Below, in pieces: positions 25,610-34,586 of a stretch of 64,000 nucleotides of DNA. The stretch lies in the NCBI RefSeq assembly GCF_018595675.2, contig NZ_CP092333.1, positions 2,070,001-2,134,000 of the forward strand, in the 5' to 3' direction. The stretch is from Flavihumibacter fluvii. Lineage in GTDB: Bacteria; Bacteroidota; Bacteroidia; Chitinophagales; Chitinophagaceae. Under the pieces are notes generated by a model, which saw only the letters and a program-made list of their open reading frames with translations, did no database searches and was not told where the DNA came from. The translations under genes and the position numbers were made by a program. Positions within the stretch are counted from its first letter, which is position 1; every line of letters starts with the position of its first letter.

Positions 25610-27280
25610 ATGATTACATTTGATGAGTTAGGACTTGACGAGCGACTGGTAAAAGCGACGACAGCACTTGGCTTTGTTAATCCAACCACCATCCAGGAAA
25701 AGGCAATTCCGGTTTTATTAAGCGGAACTACTGACCTGATCGGACTGGCACAGACCGGTACCGGTAAAACAGCGGCCTTCGGTCTCCCCCTTTTACAATT
25801 GGTTAAATCTTCGGATAAATTTCCACAAGCACTGATTGTATGCCCAACCCGTGAGCTGTGCATGCAGATTGTAAATGAAATGGAGCTATTTAAGAAGTTT
25901 ATGACTGGAATTAATGTGGTGGCCGTTTACGGTGGTACTTCCATTGGTGCACAGATTCGCGACATTAAAAGAGGTGTTCAGATCGTAACTGCGACACCCG
26001 GCAGGCTGATCGACCTGATTGAGCGCAAGGCCATCAACCTTGAACAGATCAAGTATGTGGTACTTGATGAAGCCGATGAAATGCTGAACATGGGTTTTCA
26101 GGATGATATTGAGTTCATCCTGAAAAATACACCTAAACGGGAGAGTACCTGGTTATTCAGTGCCACCATGCCGCCTGAAATCCGCAAGGTAAGCAAACGC
26201 TACATGAAAGAGCCGATTGAATTGCAGGTAGGTAAGGTTAATACAACGAATAAGAATATTGACCACCAGTACTTTATTACTTCTGCGCAACACCGGTATG
26301 AAGCATTGAAAAGGTTGATCGACTTCAATCCAGGCATTTATGGTATTATTTTTACGCGCACTAAAGTTGACGCCCAGGAAATTGCGGAAAGGCTTACCCG
26401 CGAAGGCTATGATATCGATGCCTTACATGGTGACCTTACCCAACAACAACGTGATAAGGTAATGGGCCAGTTCCGGGACAAAAGCCTTCAATTACTGATT
26501 GCCACCGACGTGGCTGCCAGGGGGATTGATGTGGTCGGAATCACTCACGTGATCAACTATGAACTTCCCGATGACATGGAAGTGTATACGCATAGAAGCG
26601 GCCGGACCGGCCGTGCGGGTAAAACCGGAATTTGTATGTCGATCATTCACAGCCGCGAGGTATTCCGCCTTCGCCAGATCGAAAAAATTGTCCAGGCTCC
26701 TTTTAACAAACTCGAAATCCCAACGGGTAAAGATGTCTGCCGCAAACAGTTTTTCTATTTCATGGATAAACTGCTGCAAACAGATATCAGCCATGGCGAT
26801 TACGAGACCTATGTTCCTATGCTGATGGAAAAGTTTGCAGATGTGAGCAAGGAAGAGATCCTAAAAAGGGTCGCTGCAACTGAATTCGACCGTTTCCTGA
26901 AATATTATGAGAATGCTGAGGACCTCAATATCCGCGACGACCGCCGGAGCAGGATTACAGCTGGTCCGCGTGAGTCATTCGGCCGTGATCAGGCCCGTCC
27001 ACGTGAAAGAAGTAACCGCGAATACACCGGTGGTAGCGGAAGCCATACCAAGCTTTTCGTGAACCTGGGTACTAAAGACGGCTTTTATAAAGCCAGCTTT
27101 CTCCAATACATACTTGATATGAGTGAGCTAAGGAAGGAAGTTTTGGGGCGCATAGATATGAAGGAAATGAATACCTGGATTGAAGTGGAACCAACCGCTG
27201 CCTCAAAAATGATAAAAGCGCTTGATGGTAAAACCTATAAAGGCAGGAAAATCAGGATGAACGACGCCAATAGTCGATAG
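25610..27280 (+). CDS. DEAD-box RNA helicase with DbpA-type RNA-binding domain
   Basis: ATP-dependent RNA helicase of 556 residues. Domain 1 has the Q motif region (FVNPTTIQEKAIP), Walker A AQTGTGKT (47-54), PTREL, TPGRLIDL, DEAD (153-156) and SATMP. Domain 2 has the FTRTKVDAQEIAERL, ATDVAARGID and HRSGRTGRAG motifs. After an Arg-rich linker (about 440-475) comes a DbpA-like RRM (about 480-552, TKLFVNLGTKDGFYK). This layout matches DeaD/CsdA helicases acting in ribosome assembly or cold adaptation. The start abuts the shared divergent promoter with bshB1. Confidence 0.95.
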   Translation: MITFDELGLDERLVKATTALGFVNPTTIQEKAIPVLLSGTTDLIGLAQTGTGKTAAFGLPLLQLVKSSDKFPQALIVCPTRELCMQIVNEMELFKKFMTGINVVAVYGGTSIGAQIRDIKRGVQIVTATPGRLIDLIERKAINLEQIKYVVLDEADEMLNMGFQDDIEFILKNTPKRESTWLFSATMPPEIRKVSKRYMKEPIELQVGKVNTTNKNIDHQYFITSAQHRYEALKRLIDFNPGIYGIIFTRTKVDAQEIAERLTREGYDIDALHGDLTQQQRDKVMGQFRDKSLQLLIATDVAARGIDVVGITHVINYELPDDMEVYTHRSGRTGRAGKTGICMSIIHSREVFRLRQIEKIVQAPFNKLEIPTGKDVCRKQFFYFMDKLLQTDISHGDYETYVPMLMEKFADVSKEEILKRVAATEFDRFLKYYENAEDLNIRDDRRSRITAGPRESFGRDQARPRERSNREYTGGSGSHTKLFVNLGTKDGFYKASFLQYILDMSELRKEVLGRIDMKEMNTWIEVEPTAASKMIKALDGKTYKGRKIRMNDANSR

Positions 27281-27301
27281 CATTTTGGTCATTTAAAGCT
27301 T

Positions 27302-27315
27302 CTAAACTAGTTTAG
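27302..27315. promoter_or_regulatory. 14-bp perfect palindrome upstream of lpdA
   Basis: CTAAACTAGTTTAG is self-complementary across 14 bases and lies 45 bases before the lpdA ATG, in the 79-base gap after the helicase. It could be an operator. A weak terminator is less likely because no T-run follows. Confidence 0.35.
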
Positions 27316-27359
27316 CAAGTTCAAATAAATAAGTCAACCAACATCAAAAAATAAACAAT

Positions 27360-28763
27360 ATGGCATACGATGTTCTTGTAATCGGTAGTGGGCCTGGCGG
27401 ATATGTAGCCGCCATCCGTGCAGCGCAACTTGGATTCAAAACAGCGATTATTGAAAAAGAAAGCCTGGGTGGTGTGTGTCTGAACTGGGGTTGTATACCA
27501 ACGAAAGCTTTGTTGAAAAGTGCACAGGTAATGGAATATATCAATCATGCGAAGGATTATGGAATAGAAGCCAGTGGCACCCATAATTTTGAAGCGGTGA
27601 TTAAAAGAAGCCGTGGTGTTGCCGACAAAATGAGTAAGGGAGTTCAGTTCCTTATGAGGAAAAATAAAATTGATGTGATACTCGGTTTCGGAAGAATAAA
27701 ATCCAAAGCCCAGGTAGAAGTCACAAAGGCGGATGGAACAAAAGAAACAATTGAAGCAAAGCATATTATCATAGCCACAGGTGGGCGTAGCCGTGAGTTA
27801 CCTAGCCTTAAGCAGGATGGCAAAAAAGTGATCGGGTACCGTGAGGCCATGTCTTTGCCGCAGCAGCCCAAAAGCATGATTGTCGTTGGAAGTGGTGCCA
27901 TAGGGGTTGAATTTGCCTATTTCTACAATAGTATCGGCACAAAAGTTACCATCGTTGAATTCCTGCCAAGGATTGTTCCGGTTGAAGATGAAGATATCTC
28001 CAAAGAACTGGAAAAGCAATACAAGAAGAAAGGCATTGATATCATGACAAATGCCAATGTTGAATCACTTGATACAAGTGGAGCGGGTGTTAAGGCAAAA
28101 GTTAAAACTGCAACCGGGGATATTACCCTTGAAGCTGATATCGTGCTCAGTGCAGTTGGCGTTTCAGCCAATATAGAGGGCATCGGCCTGGAAGAAAATG
28201 GCATTAAAACAGATAAGGGAAGAATTGTGGTTGATAAATTCTACCAAACTTCGGTTCCGGGTATTTACGCGATCGGCGATTGTGTGCCTGGCCAGGCCCT
28301 TGCGCATGTTGCCTCAAAAGAAGGTATCATCTGTGTTGAAAATATTGGCTATGCTGAAAAGAAATACCATCACCAGCCTGAGTCGCTTGATTATGGTAAT
28401 GTTCCGGGGTGTACCTATTGCGTGCCTGAAATAGCTTCAGTCGGATTTACCGAAAAATCAGCTAAGGATGCTGGTTATGAGATCAAGGTTGGTAAATTCC
28501 CACTCAGTGCTTCAGGTAAAGCTTCTGCTGCCGGTGCAACTGAGGGATTTATAAAAGTGATCTTCGATGCTAAGTATGGTGAATGGCTGGGAACGCATAT
28601 GATCGGTTACAATGTAACCGAACTCATTGCTGAAACAGTTGTTGCGCGTAAATTGGAGACAACATACCACGAGGTCTTGAATAGCATCCACCCCCATCCT
28701 ACCATTAGTGAAAGTATTAAAGATGCCATTGAAGTGGCATATGGAGAAGCTATCCACATTTGA
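27360..28763 (+). CDS. lpdA: Dihydrolipoyl dehydrogenase (E3)
   Basis: FAD-dependent disulfide oxidoreductase of 467 residues that reoxidises the lipoyl groups of 2-oxoacid dehydrogenase complexes and the glycine cleavage system, reducing NAD+. It shows the FAD-binding GSGPGGY (9-15), the redox disulfide GGVCLNWGCIPTKALL (Cys40, Cys45), the NAD-binding VVGSGAIGVEFAYFYNSIG, the second FAD contact YAIGDCVPG and the C-terminal catalytic His in HPHPTISE. It is transcribed alone and ends at a strong terminator. An E2 gene lies 11 kb away. Confidence 0.96.
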   Translation: MAYDVLVIGSGPGGYVAAIRAAQLGFKTAIIEKESLGGVCLNWGCIPTKALLKSAQVMEYINHAKDYGIEASGTHNFEAVIKRSRGVADKMSKGVQFLMRKNKIDVILGFGRIKSKAQVEVTKADGTKETIEAKHIIIATGGRSRELPSLKQDGKKVIGYREAMSLPQQPKSMIVVGSGAIGVEFAYFYNSIGTKVTIVEFLPRIVPVEDEDISKELEKQYKKKGIDIMTNANVESLDTSGAGVKAKVKTATGDITLEADIVLSAVGVSANIEGIGLEENGIKTDKGRIVVDKFYQTSVPGIYAIGDCVPGQALAHVASKEGIICVENIGYAEKKYHHQPESLDYGNVPGCTYCVPEIASVGFTEKSAKDAGYEIKVGKFPLSASGKASAAGATEGFIKVIFDAKYGEWLGTHMIGYNVTELIAETVVARKLETTYHEVLNSIHPHPTISESIKDAIEVAYGEAIHI

Positions 28764-28792
28764 TGTATTACTTTATGCAGAAAAATAATACA

Positions 28793-28821
28793 GGGCCCTA
28801 TGGAATAGGGCCCATTTTTTT
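28793..28821 (+). terminator. Intrinsic terminator of lpdA
   Basis: Hairpin gggccctat-gga-atagggccc followed by a run of T residues, 30 bases after the lpdA stop. Confidence 0.92.
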
Positions 28822-28953
28822 GTCCTTTATTCCGTCTTCCAATTAAATGCCAAAATGATTCTTCCAATTATGTTGCGGGCCAAAAAATACTCCCATCCTA
28901 TTTGCACCAGCTGCAATTGGCATGGGCAGAAACCACTGCGCAATCCTCATGTG

Positions 28954-30171
28954 TTACAACTTCACGAATTTTGCAGGCGCGATTGTTGAATGTGCTATTT
29001 TCAAAAGGTATTGTCCACTAGCTAAGGACGAAACATCCAGGAGCAGCTGCTTCCCGCGAATAACCGATGACATCATCACTTGGCCTGCCATATTGTACAC
29101 CATGATTGCCTTGCCTGCGACATCAGGGAAACCGGATAAATCTATCCGAATTACAACAGATGCAGGGACAGGAAAAACTTTGAGTTGCCGGATGGCTAAT
29201 TGTTCCCGTGTAGGCTTTCCCCAATTGGGATCAGTTGTATGCCCCGGTTCACCTAATGCTGCCGAACTCAAAATTGGATAGCGATAGTTACCAGGTTCGA
29301 AAAATTTATGCATCCTTTTCTTTTGCCCTTCAGTAAACATAAACATACAGGCATCATTCGTGAGGTCCATATAATTCATATACATATCCCCGGTTAATTC
29401 ATTTCCACAACTTTGAATGATTCCGGATGGACAACCACTGTTATAACTTTTTTGCATGGGCGTGTCATCAACCTCATCATCCCCGCAATAACCGTCGCCC
29501 CAAATATGTTTTAATCCGAGCCAATGCCCTATTTCATGAACAGCTATACGTCCCATGGAGTTTTCACCGGACTTATTCAAAGTGCCAAATACGGTTTGGT
29601 TTAATACAACACCATCTAATTCGGCGGGAGCACCGGGACTTGTTGAATAGCCCTGTACACTTGAAATCATCGGGCAAACCCATACATTCAAGTATTGGTC
29701 CCTGGGCCATGCATCATCTCCCCCTTTTGCAGAAAATTTAACTTCATCATCCAATCCGAAAACGTTCCGGCTCGTCTTCTTGTAAACAATTCCCGTAGTG
29801 GCCAGACCAGAAGGATCAACTTTTGCCAACTCGAACCGTATCCTGCAATTTGCTACCAAATCCTTAAAATAAGAAGGGACCATCTTCCGGTCTTCATTTT
29901 CCGCATTATAGTCGCGGTTTAATGCTGCAATCTGGGAATTGACCTGTTCCACAGAAATGGGTGCCCCTGAGCCTGTTGTAAGAATATGAATAACTACAGG
30001 AATAACTATTTCAGTATTAAACGCAAGAATAGGACTTGTGAATGTTGTTGCAATTTGAGCCGGTACTAATGATTCCGGAACCTGAAAATATTTAGGAAGC
30101 CTGCATTCTTTTTGTGAAAAAAGCAATACAGGTAACAATATAAAATAGAGTACTGAAAGAGTCCGTCTCAT
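28954..30171 (-). CDS. M43 family zinc metalloprotease with T9SS sorting domain
   Basis: Secreted protease of 405 residues. A Sec signal (MRRTLSVLYFILLPVLLFSQ) is followed by a pappalysin-like M43 catalytic domain with HEIGHWLGLKHIWGD (His212, Glu213, His216, His222) and a Met-turn region around MYMNYMD. Cysteines near the active site (GYCGDDEVDD, SGCPSG, QSCGN) are typical of the family. The last ~70 residues form a type A T9SS C-terminal domain (LKVFPVPASVVIRIDL ... GQYLLKIAHS). It should cross the outer membrane by T9SS and be released or anchored outside. Its substrate is unknown. Confidence 0.94.
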   Translation of the reverse strand: MRRTLSVLYFILLPVLLFSQKECRLPKYFQVPESLVPAQIATTFTSPILAFNTEIVIPVVIHILTTGSGAPISVEQVNSQIAALNRDYNAENEDRKMVPSYFKDLVANCRIRFELAKVDPSGLATTGIVYKKTSRNVFGLDDEVKFSAKGGDDAWPRDQYLNVWVCPMISSVQGYSTSPGAPAELDGVVLNQTVFGTLNKSGENSMGRIAVHEIGHWLGLKHIWGDGYCGDDEVDDTPMQKSYNSGCPSGIIQSCGNELTGDMYMNYMDLTNDACMFMFTEGQKKRMHKFFEPGNYRYPILSSAALGEPGHTTDPNWGKPTREQLAIRQLKVFPVPASVVIRIDLSGFPDVAGKAIMVYNMAGQVMMSSVIRGKQLLLDVSSLASGQYLLKIAHSTIAPAKFVKL

Positions 30172-30444
30172 AAAATAACTTTAGAAAGACGGCCATTCAT
30201 AGCATGGATCAGTTAGCGTTTCATCAGATGGATTAAACGGTTAAACAAAGAATATTCTGTAAGATGTTCTGAAGAAAAAGGATTTGTAGATTACTTTACC
30301 CAGAGAAGAGACAAAATTGAGGATATTGAATTATGTCTGTTTTTCTGCGGGTACACGCTGTAAAAGAACAGCTTTTCCGTTAGATTTCAAAGTGTTGTAA
30401 CATTTTATTTAGACTTTTCCATTAGCGCTTAAGCAATCAGATTG

Positions 30445-30452
30445 TACATTTG
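30445..30452 (+). promoter_or_regulatory. Putative -7 box for the glutaminyl cyclase gene
   Basis: TACATTTG lies 16 bases before the ATG at 30468 and covers an in-frame TTG at 30450, which argues that the TTG is not the start. The remaining ~270 bases back to 30172 show nothing else recognisable. Confidence 0.5.
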
Positions 30453-30467
30453 AATGAATCAAATTAT

Positions 30468-31319
30468 ATGTACCGTTTATACCTGGCCGCATTAATTCTC
30501 CTTTTTTCTGGTGTTATGACATCCTGTAACGAAGTACCAGAGAAAAATACCAGCGATATCACCTCATCCGCCACCGGAACAATTCCAGCCCCGGCCAACC
30601 TGCAGTATGATGTGCTGAATGTATATCCACATGATACCCTTTCCTATACACAGGGACTTATTATCTATGACGGACAATTACTAGAATCTACCGGAGGAAA
30701 CCCTGAGTATAATCCCTATAAATCATGGGTTGGAAAAGTTGATTACAAAACAGGAAAGATCAGCCAGCAAATACCACTGGACGCAAAATATTTCGGCGAA
30801 GGCATTTCTATCCTGAATAATAAACTCTATCAACTAACCTGGACGAGCAATAAGGGATTTGTTTATGATGCAAAAACCTTCAAAAAACTACAGGAATTTC
30901 CACTTAAAACACAGGGATGGGGAATCACCAATGATAGTACCAACCTGATTATTTCTGATGGCAGCAGCAATCTGTATTACCTGAACCCAACAGATTTTTC
31001 CACGATTAAAGTCGTTGGGGTGAGCGATAATAACGGTCCTGTAAATAATTTAAATGAACTTGAGTTTATAAACGGTTATATCTATGCTAACAGGTACCAA
31101 ACCTATTATATCTTAAAGATAGATCCTTCTAATGGCCAGGTGGTAGGCAGGGCGGACCTTACAGGAATCCTGGAAAGGTATAGTAAAGAAAATATCAATA
31201 AAGACAAGTATACCAGTGGCGACGCCGTTCTTAATGGGATTGCTTATGACGGCAAGAGTGGCAAATTGTTTGTCACAGGCAAGCTCTGGCCCAATATTTA
31301 TGAGATTACCCTTAAGTAA
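30468..31319 (+). CDS. Glutaminyl-peptide cyclotransferase, lipoprotein
   Basis: Lipoprotein of 283 residues (start MYRLYLAALILLFSG, lipobox MTSC) with the five-bladed beta-propeller of the plant/bacterial type glutaminyl cyclase (PF05096). Signatures are YTQGLIIYDGQLLESTG, KYFGEGISILNNKLYQLTW, the strand FVYDAKTF, GWGITNDSTNLIISDGS, LNELEFINGYIYAN and LNGIAYD. It converts N-terminal glutamine of exported proteins to pyroglutamate, a modification frequent in Bacteroidota envelope proteins after signal cleavage. It ends 3 bases from a convergent gene, so its terminator lies inside that gene. Confidence 0.94.
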   Translation: MYRLYLAALILLFSGVMTSCNEVPEKNTSDITSSATGTIPAPANLQYDVLNVYPHDTLSYTQGLIIYDGQLLESTGGNPEYNPYKSWVGKVDYKTGKISQQIPLDAKYFGEGISILNNKLYQLTWTSNKGFVYDAKTFKKLQEFPLKTQGWGITNDSTNLIISDGSSNLYYLNPTDFSTIKVVGVSDNNGPVNNLNELEFINGYIYANRYQTYYILKIDPSNGQVVGRADLTGILERYSKENINKDKYTSGDAVLNGIAYDGKSGKLFVTGKLWPNIYEITLK

Positions 31320-31322
31320 GAA

Positions 31323-32216
31323 TCAGTTTTTTGCGATATAAATAATTGAACTGGCGCTTTCTGCATGTGAAAGCGCTTTTTTATTGGATTTTATTCCATG
31401 TATAAAAGCACCCAAATGGTTAGGCCTGCCATTTTTATATTGCTCACTTAACATGCTGATATAAAATGGGTCAAACCACATTGGTTTCATTTTTTGCAAC
31501 TGAAATCCGTGCATAACCAATAATTGCTGTACTGACCGTGGTGAAAAATGGTACAAATGCCTGGGGACATCATATGCAGCCCAACTAGCCCCGTAATTTT
31601 GTGCATCCGGCGATGTATAATTCGGTACGGCAATCACAAGAAAACCGCCTGGCACCAGCACACGTTTAAACTGTTCCATGTATTCATGCAAATTGTGCAC
31701 ATGTTCCAATACATGCCAAAGGGTAATGACATCAAAACTTGCTGTATGCAGGTGGAATAAGTTATCGGGATCTTCAAAATGAAGGTTATACTTATCACTG
31801 GCCACTTTCCTTGCCCCAGGATCAGGTTCCAGTCCGGTTACCTGCCACCCGGCCAATGACATTTCCGACAGGAATGCACCCGTTCCGGCACCAATATCCA
31901 GAATACGCCCATTTTCCAGCCCGGAAACAGCCCTCAATAACTTTCTTTTCTGTTGAAGTGTGTGGTTCCTGACAAGGTGATATAGGGTATTGATCAATCC
32001 CTTACGGGTATCAGAATGAGAAATATAAGACTCAGCCTTGTAATAAGGTCCAATTGTATGCAAATCTGGTACATCCTGGGTAAACCTCAACTTGCAGGTA
32101 TTACATTCCCAGATCGAAAATGTTTCTTTGGAGACCGTATTATCAATAGCATCCAGGGCTTTTTCAATGGATCCGCTATGACAGACCGGGCAATTCTGAT
32201 AATGTATAAGGGCCAT
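31323..32216 (-). CDS. Class I SAM methyltransferase with N-terminal zinc ribbon
   Basis: Cytoplasmic methyltransferase of 297 residues. The N-terminus has a CPVC ... CNTC pair (residues ~9-12 and ~38-41) forming a small zinc ribbon, then a SAM domain with motif I ILDIGAGTGAFLSEM, acidic GLEPDP, and LWHVLEHV. This layout resembles methyltransferases acting on sugars, quinones or proteins; the substrate cannot be told. It is the last gene of a four-gene minus-strand operon, 15 bases after the HU-domain protein. Its 3' coding end contains a + strand terminator hairpin for the neighbouring cyclase. Confidence 0.88.
   Translation of the reverse strand: MALIHYQNCPVCHSGSIEKALDAIDNTVSKETFSIWECNTCKLRFTQDVPDLHTIGPYYKAESYISHSDTRKGLINTLYHLVRNHTLQQKRKLLRAVSGLENGRILDIGAGTGAFLSEMSLAGWQVTGLEPDPGARKVASDKYNLHFEDPDNLFHLHTASFDVITLWHVLEHVHNLHEYMEQFKRVLVPGGFLVIAVPNYTSPDAQNYGASWAAYDVPRHLYHFSPRSVQQLLVMHGFQLQKMKPMWFDPFYISMLSEQYKNGRPNHLGAFIHGIKSNKKALSHAESASSIIYIAKN
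31354..31382 (+). terminator. Intrinsic terminator of the glutaminyl cyclase gene, inside the opposite CDS
   Basis: Hairpin gcgctttc-tgcatgt-gaaagcgc followed by six T residues, ~35 bases after the cyclase stop and within the last codons of the convergent methyltransferase. Confidence 0.75.
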
Positions 32217-32231
32217 GAGTTGTTGGAAAGA

Positions 32232-32864
32232 TTAACGGCTGGTAGGTTCCATGCTTTTCGTGGGTATATTTCGCTGACTGCCGAAACTTGACAAGTGAAA
32301 TTTATCCTTGAATAGCTGGTAACAACAGATACTTAAAGCTACTGCGGCAATAATAATCGCATAGGTCCACCAGGATTCCCTTTCAACATGGGTTTCAGTG
32401 AGCAGCTCAGGCATCTCAGTTGTTGTACGTTCAACATCACCCACCAATATTTGATGTTGTGCATTATTACGGATGATCCTTTCGGCCACTACTGGTTGGA
32501 TTTTTGGCCCAATTGCCGGATCAGATTTAAAATATATTTCTCCATTATCACCTGCATGAAAACTTCCTAAACCCTGCCAGATAACATCTTCCCTGTTCCT
32601 TATCCTAGTGCGGAGATCAAGTGAAAATTCATTAAACCATTTCATGGCTTCATAATCTGGTACCTGCTTCCTGTTTGCCAGGTATCCAAAAAAATCCTTA
32701 TCCGGTGCATCAAAATACTGATCGAACCTGAAAGAATAGAATGGCGCCAGGATCTGCCTGTTGACAAAGTCCGTCCTTGCCGGCATCCGATCCATATGCA
32801 GGGTACCCAGTCCGGGTATACTGATGCTCTTGTGCTGATACAGGTAATTATTCAGAATATCCAT
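32232..32864 (-). CDS. HU-CCDC81-type domain protein with one membrane helix
   Basis: Protein of 210 residues. The start (LNNYLYQHKSISIPGLGTLH) and the following WFNEFSLDLRTRIRNREDVIWQGLGSF resemble the paired bacterial HU-CCDC81 domains found in Bacteroidota. A single membrane helix lies at 166-184 and the C-terminus is a short tail; the SPOR domain that often follows the helix in relatives is absent. Such proteins are thought to link a cytoplasmic DNA-binding-like domain to the envelope. It sits between the barrel gene and the methyltransferase in one operon. Confidence 0.75.
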   Translation of the reverse strand: MDILNNYLYQHKSISIPGLGTLHMDRMPARTDFVNRQILAPFYSFRFDQYFDAPDKDFFGYLANRKQVPDYEAMKWFNEFSLDLRTRIRNREDVIWQGLGSFHAGDNGEIYFKSDPAIGPKIQPVVAERIIRNNAQHQILVGDVERTTTEMPELLTETHVERESWWTYAIIIAAVALSICCYQLFKDKFHLSSFGSQRNIPTKSMEPTSR

Positions 32865-32913
32865 TTGAAAAACATGTGGTTCACAAATGTAAGGAACCTT
32901 GCAGAATGGGGCT

Positions 32914-34566
32914 TTATTTTTGGTTGAATCTGAAAATAACGCCTCCTAAAATATTAAAACCATACACTTCGTATTGGTTCCAGCGCTGGTATTTGTCATT
33001 AAAAATATTATTCATCTGAAGCCAGAGGTCAATGGATTTGGCGACCCTGAACTCAAGTCCGGCATTCAGGTCAAATCCTTTTTCGCCTTTACGGGCATCC
33101 CCTTCCTTGGTGCGGTAAGCAGCCCCGTCAAATCCAAAAACATCAGCCTTAACTGAAAGGTCTTTGAGGATTTTCCAACGGAGGCTTCCATTAATTTCAA
33201 AAGGCAATAGCCCCCAGGCCCTGGTCTGACCATCGATCTTCGTGAAATTATTATAGGTGATACCACTTTTAAAGCTAAACTCTTCGCCTAACATATAACC
33301 CAGTTCACCATGAAACTGCAGCACCTCAAGGGTCGGAGAATAAACGGTTTCAAAAGTTTTGCCGTCAACCTGGTCATTCACAAAAAGATTCACGTTATGC
33401 TGCTTCGAATAGGCGCCTTTGGCACTGTAGGTGAAATGATTCGCCAATGAGCCTTTGAAGCCGACATAAAACTCCGTGATTCTCTGGTTCAGTAGTTGAC
33501 CGGGTTCGCTTAACCATGGATTAATGCCTGCAAAGCGTTGATAACTGCCTTTATTGTAATAGCCAATCCAACCAGCCTGCAGGGTTAGCCGTTGGTCATT
33601 GGTAGTCATTTCGGCCAGGATATTAGGCAGCATATTAAAGACCGTATTATCCCATGAAGGGATAATACCCGTTTGGATATAGGCATTAGGGGTTTTCAAC
33701 AATAATGCAGGGGATACCAGGAACAGGTTATTCTTAATGACAGATTTATCATAAGGAGTATACCGAGTAATATCTGCTGTAAAGCCCAGGTTAAATCCAA
33801 AGCTCTTACCGAATGTTTTTTGCAGAGGAAGATTAAATACAAAATTCTCTTCAGTAGCTTTCTTGTCATCGTTTTTCCCGCTGAATGCCGATAATTTCAG
33901 GTTGGGTGAATAATTCAATCCATATGCAGTTGGATTGGTGTTCCTGAAACTGAACAGTCCGTCAACGGTCTGGAAACTTTGTTTTAATTGGGACTTGGAA
34001 AAATCAAGAGAATCGGGCTGATAGCCATAGAGGAAATATTCCTGACCCTTGAATCCAACTTTACCAGACAATTCATGGTCATCAGCCAATTTGAAAGTGC
34101 CCCTTAACTGAACTTCTGAAAGATTATTTTTCTGGTACGGCTTTTTCCCTTTGGCCGCATACATTTCACCGTATACATTCAGGAAACTGGTACGCCCATT
34201 TCCACCACTGAATGCTCCCTGAACATAAGGGATATGGATATTACCAATACCCACTTTAAGGTAATGGCTGTTGCTCCATGGCACGAGGGAGTCGGTTTGT
34301 AAAGCAATGGGATTTAGTGTTCCTGGCTGGTATGGCAATTTAACCTGTTGCTTGGGTATTGAATAGGCCACTACAGGCCTTATGGTATCAAAGGCCGGCA
34401 GAGCAGCTGAAAAATTCAATTTTACAGCCTCCCGCAAAACCGGTTTAAAGGTTGATGTAATATCAATCGTCTTTTTCCTGGTGGTGTCCTGGGAAAAGGC
34501 TGTTTCTGCCGATAGAACCAGGGTAAACAGGGTAGCGGAAATATGGATAATTCGGATGATACTCAT
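32914..34566 (-). CDS. Plugless TonB-receptor-like outer-membrane beta-barrel protein
   Basis: Outer-membrane protein of 550 residues with a signal peptide (MSIIRIIHISATLFTLVLSAETAFSQ). A short periplasmic N-terminus is followed by alternating amphipathic strands, and the C-terminus ends in an aromatic terminal strand (YGFNILGGVIFRFNQK) like TonB-dependent receptors. The second-last segment (IDLWLQMNNIFNDKYQRWNQYEVYG) is a classic receptor motif, but there is no plug domain or TonB box. It lies 20 bases after the giant TPR gene, suggesting an outer-membrane complex. The role is unknown. Confidence 0.82.
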   Translation of the reverse strand: MSIIRIIHISATLFTLVLSAETAFSQDTTRKKTIDITSTFKPVLREAVKLNFSAALPAFDTIRPVVAYSIPKQQVKLPYQPGTLNPIALQTDSLVPWSNSHYLKVGIGNIHIPYVQGAFSGGNGRTSFLNVYGEMYAAKGKKPYQKNNLSEVQLRGTFKLADDHELSGKVGFKGQEYFLYGYQPDSLDFSKSQLKQSFQTVDGLFSFRNTNPTAYGLNYSPNLKLSAFSGKNDDKKATEENFVFNLPLQKTFGKSFGFNLGFTADITRYTPYDKSVIKNNLFLVSPALLLKTPNAYIQTGIIPSWDNTVFNMLPNILAEMTTNDQRLTLQAGWIGYYNKGSYQRFAGINPWLSEPGQLLNQRITEFYVGFKGSLANHFTYSAKGAYSKQHNVNLFVNDQVDGKTFETVYSPTLEVLQFHGELGYMLGEEFSFKSGITYNNFTKIDGQTRAWGLLPFEINGSLRWKILKDLSVKADVFGFDGAAYRTKEGDARKGEKGFDLNAGLEFRVAKSIDLWLQMNNIFNDKYQRWNQYEVYGFNILGGVIFRFNQK

Positions 34567-34586
34567 GAATGCTTTTTCTTAATTAG

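Noticed and set aside
25558-25863. Upstream extension of the bshB1 frame by ~100 codons
   Set aside because: The extension is antisense to the helicase start and covers the divergent promoter; the BshB1 family begins at MKLDILAIGVHPDD.
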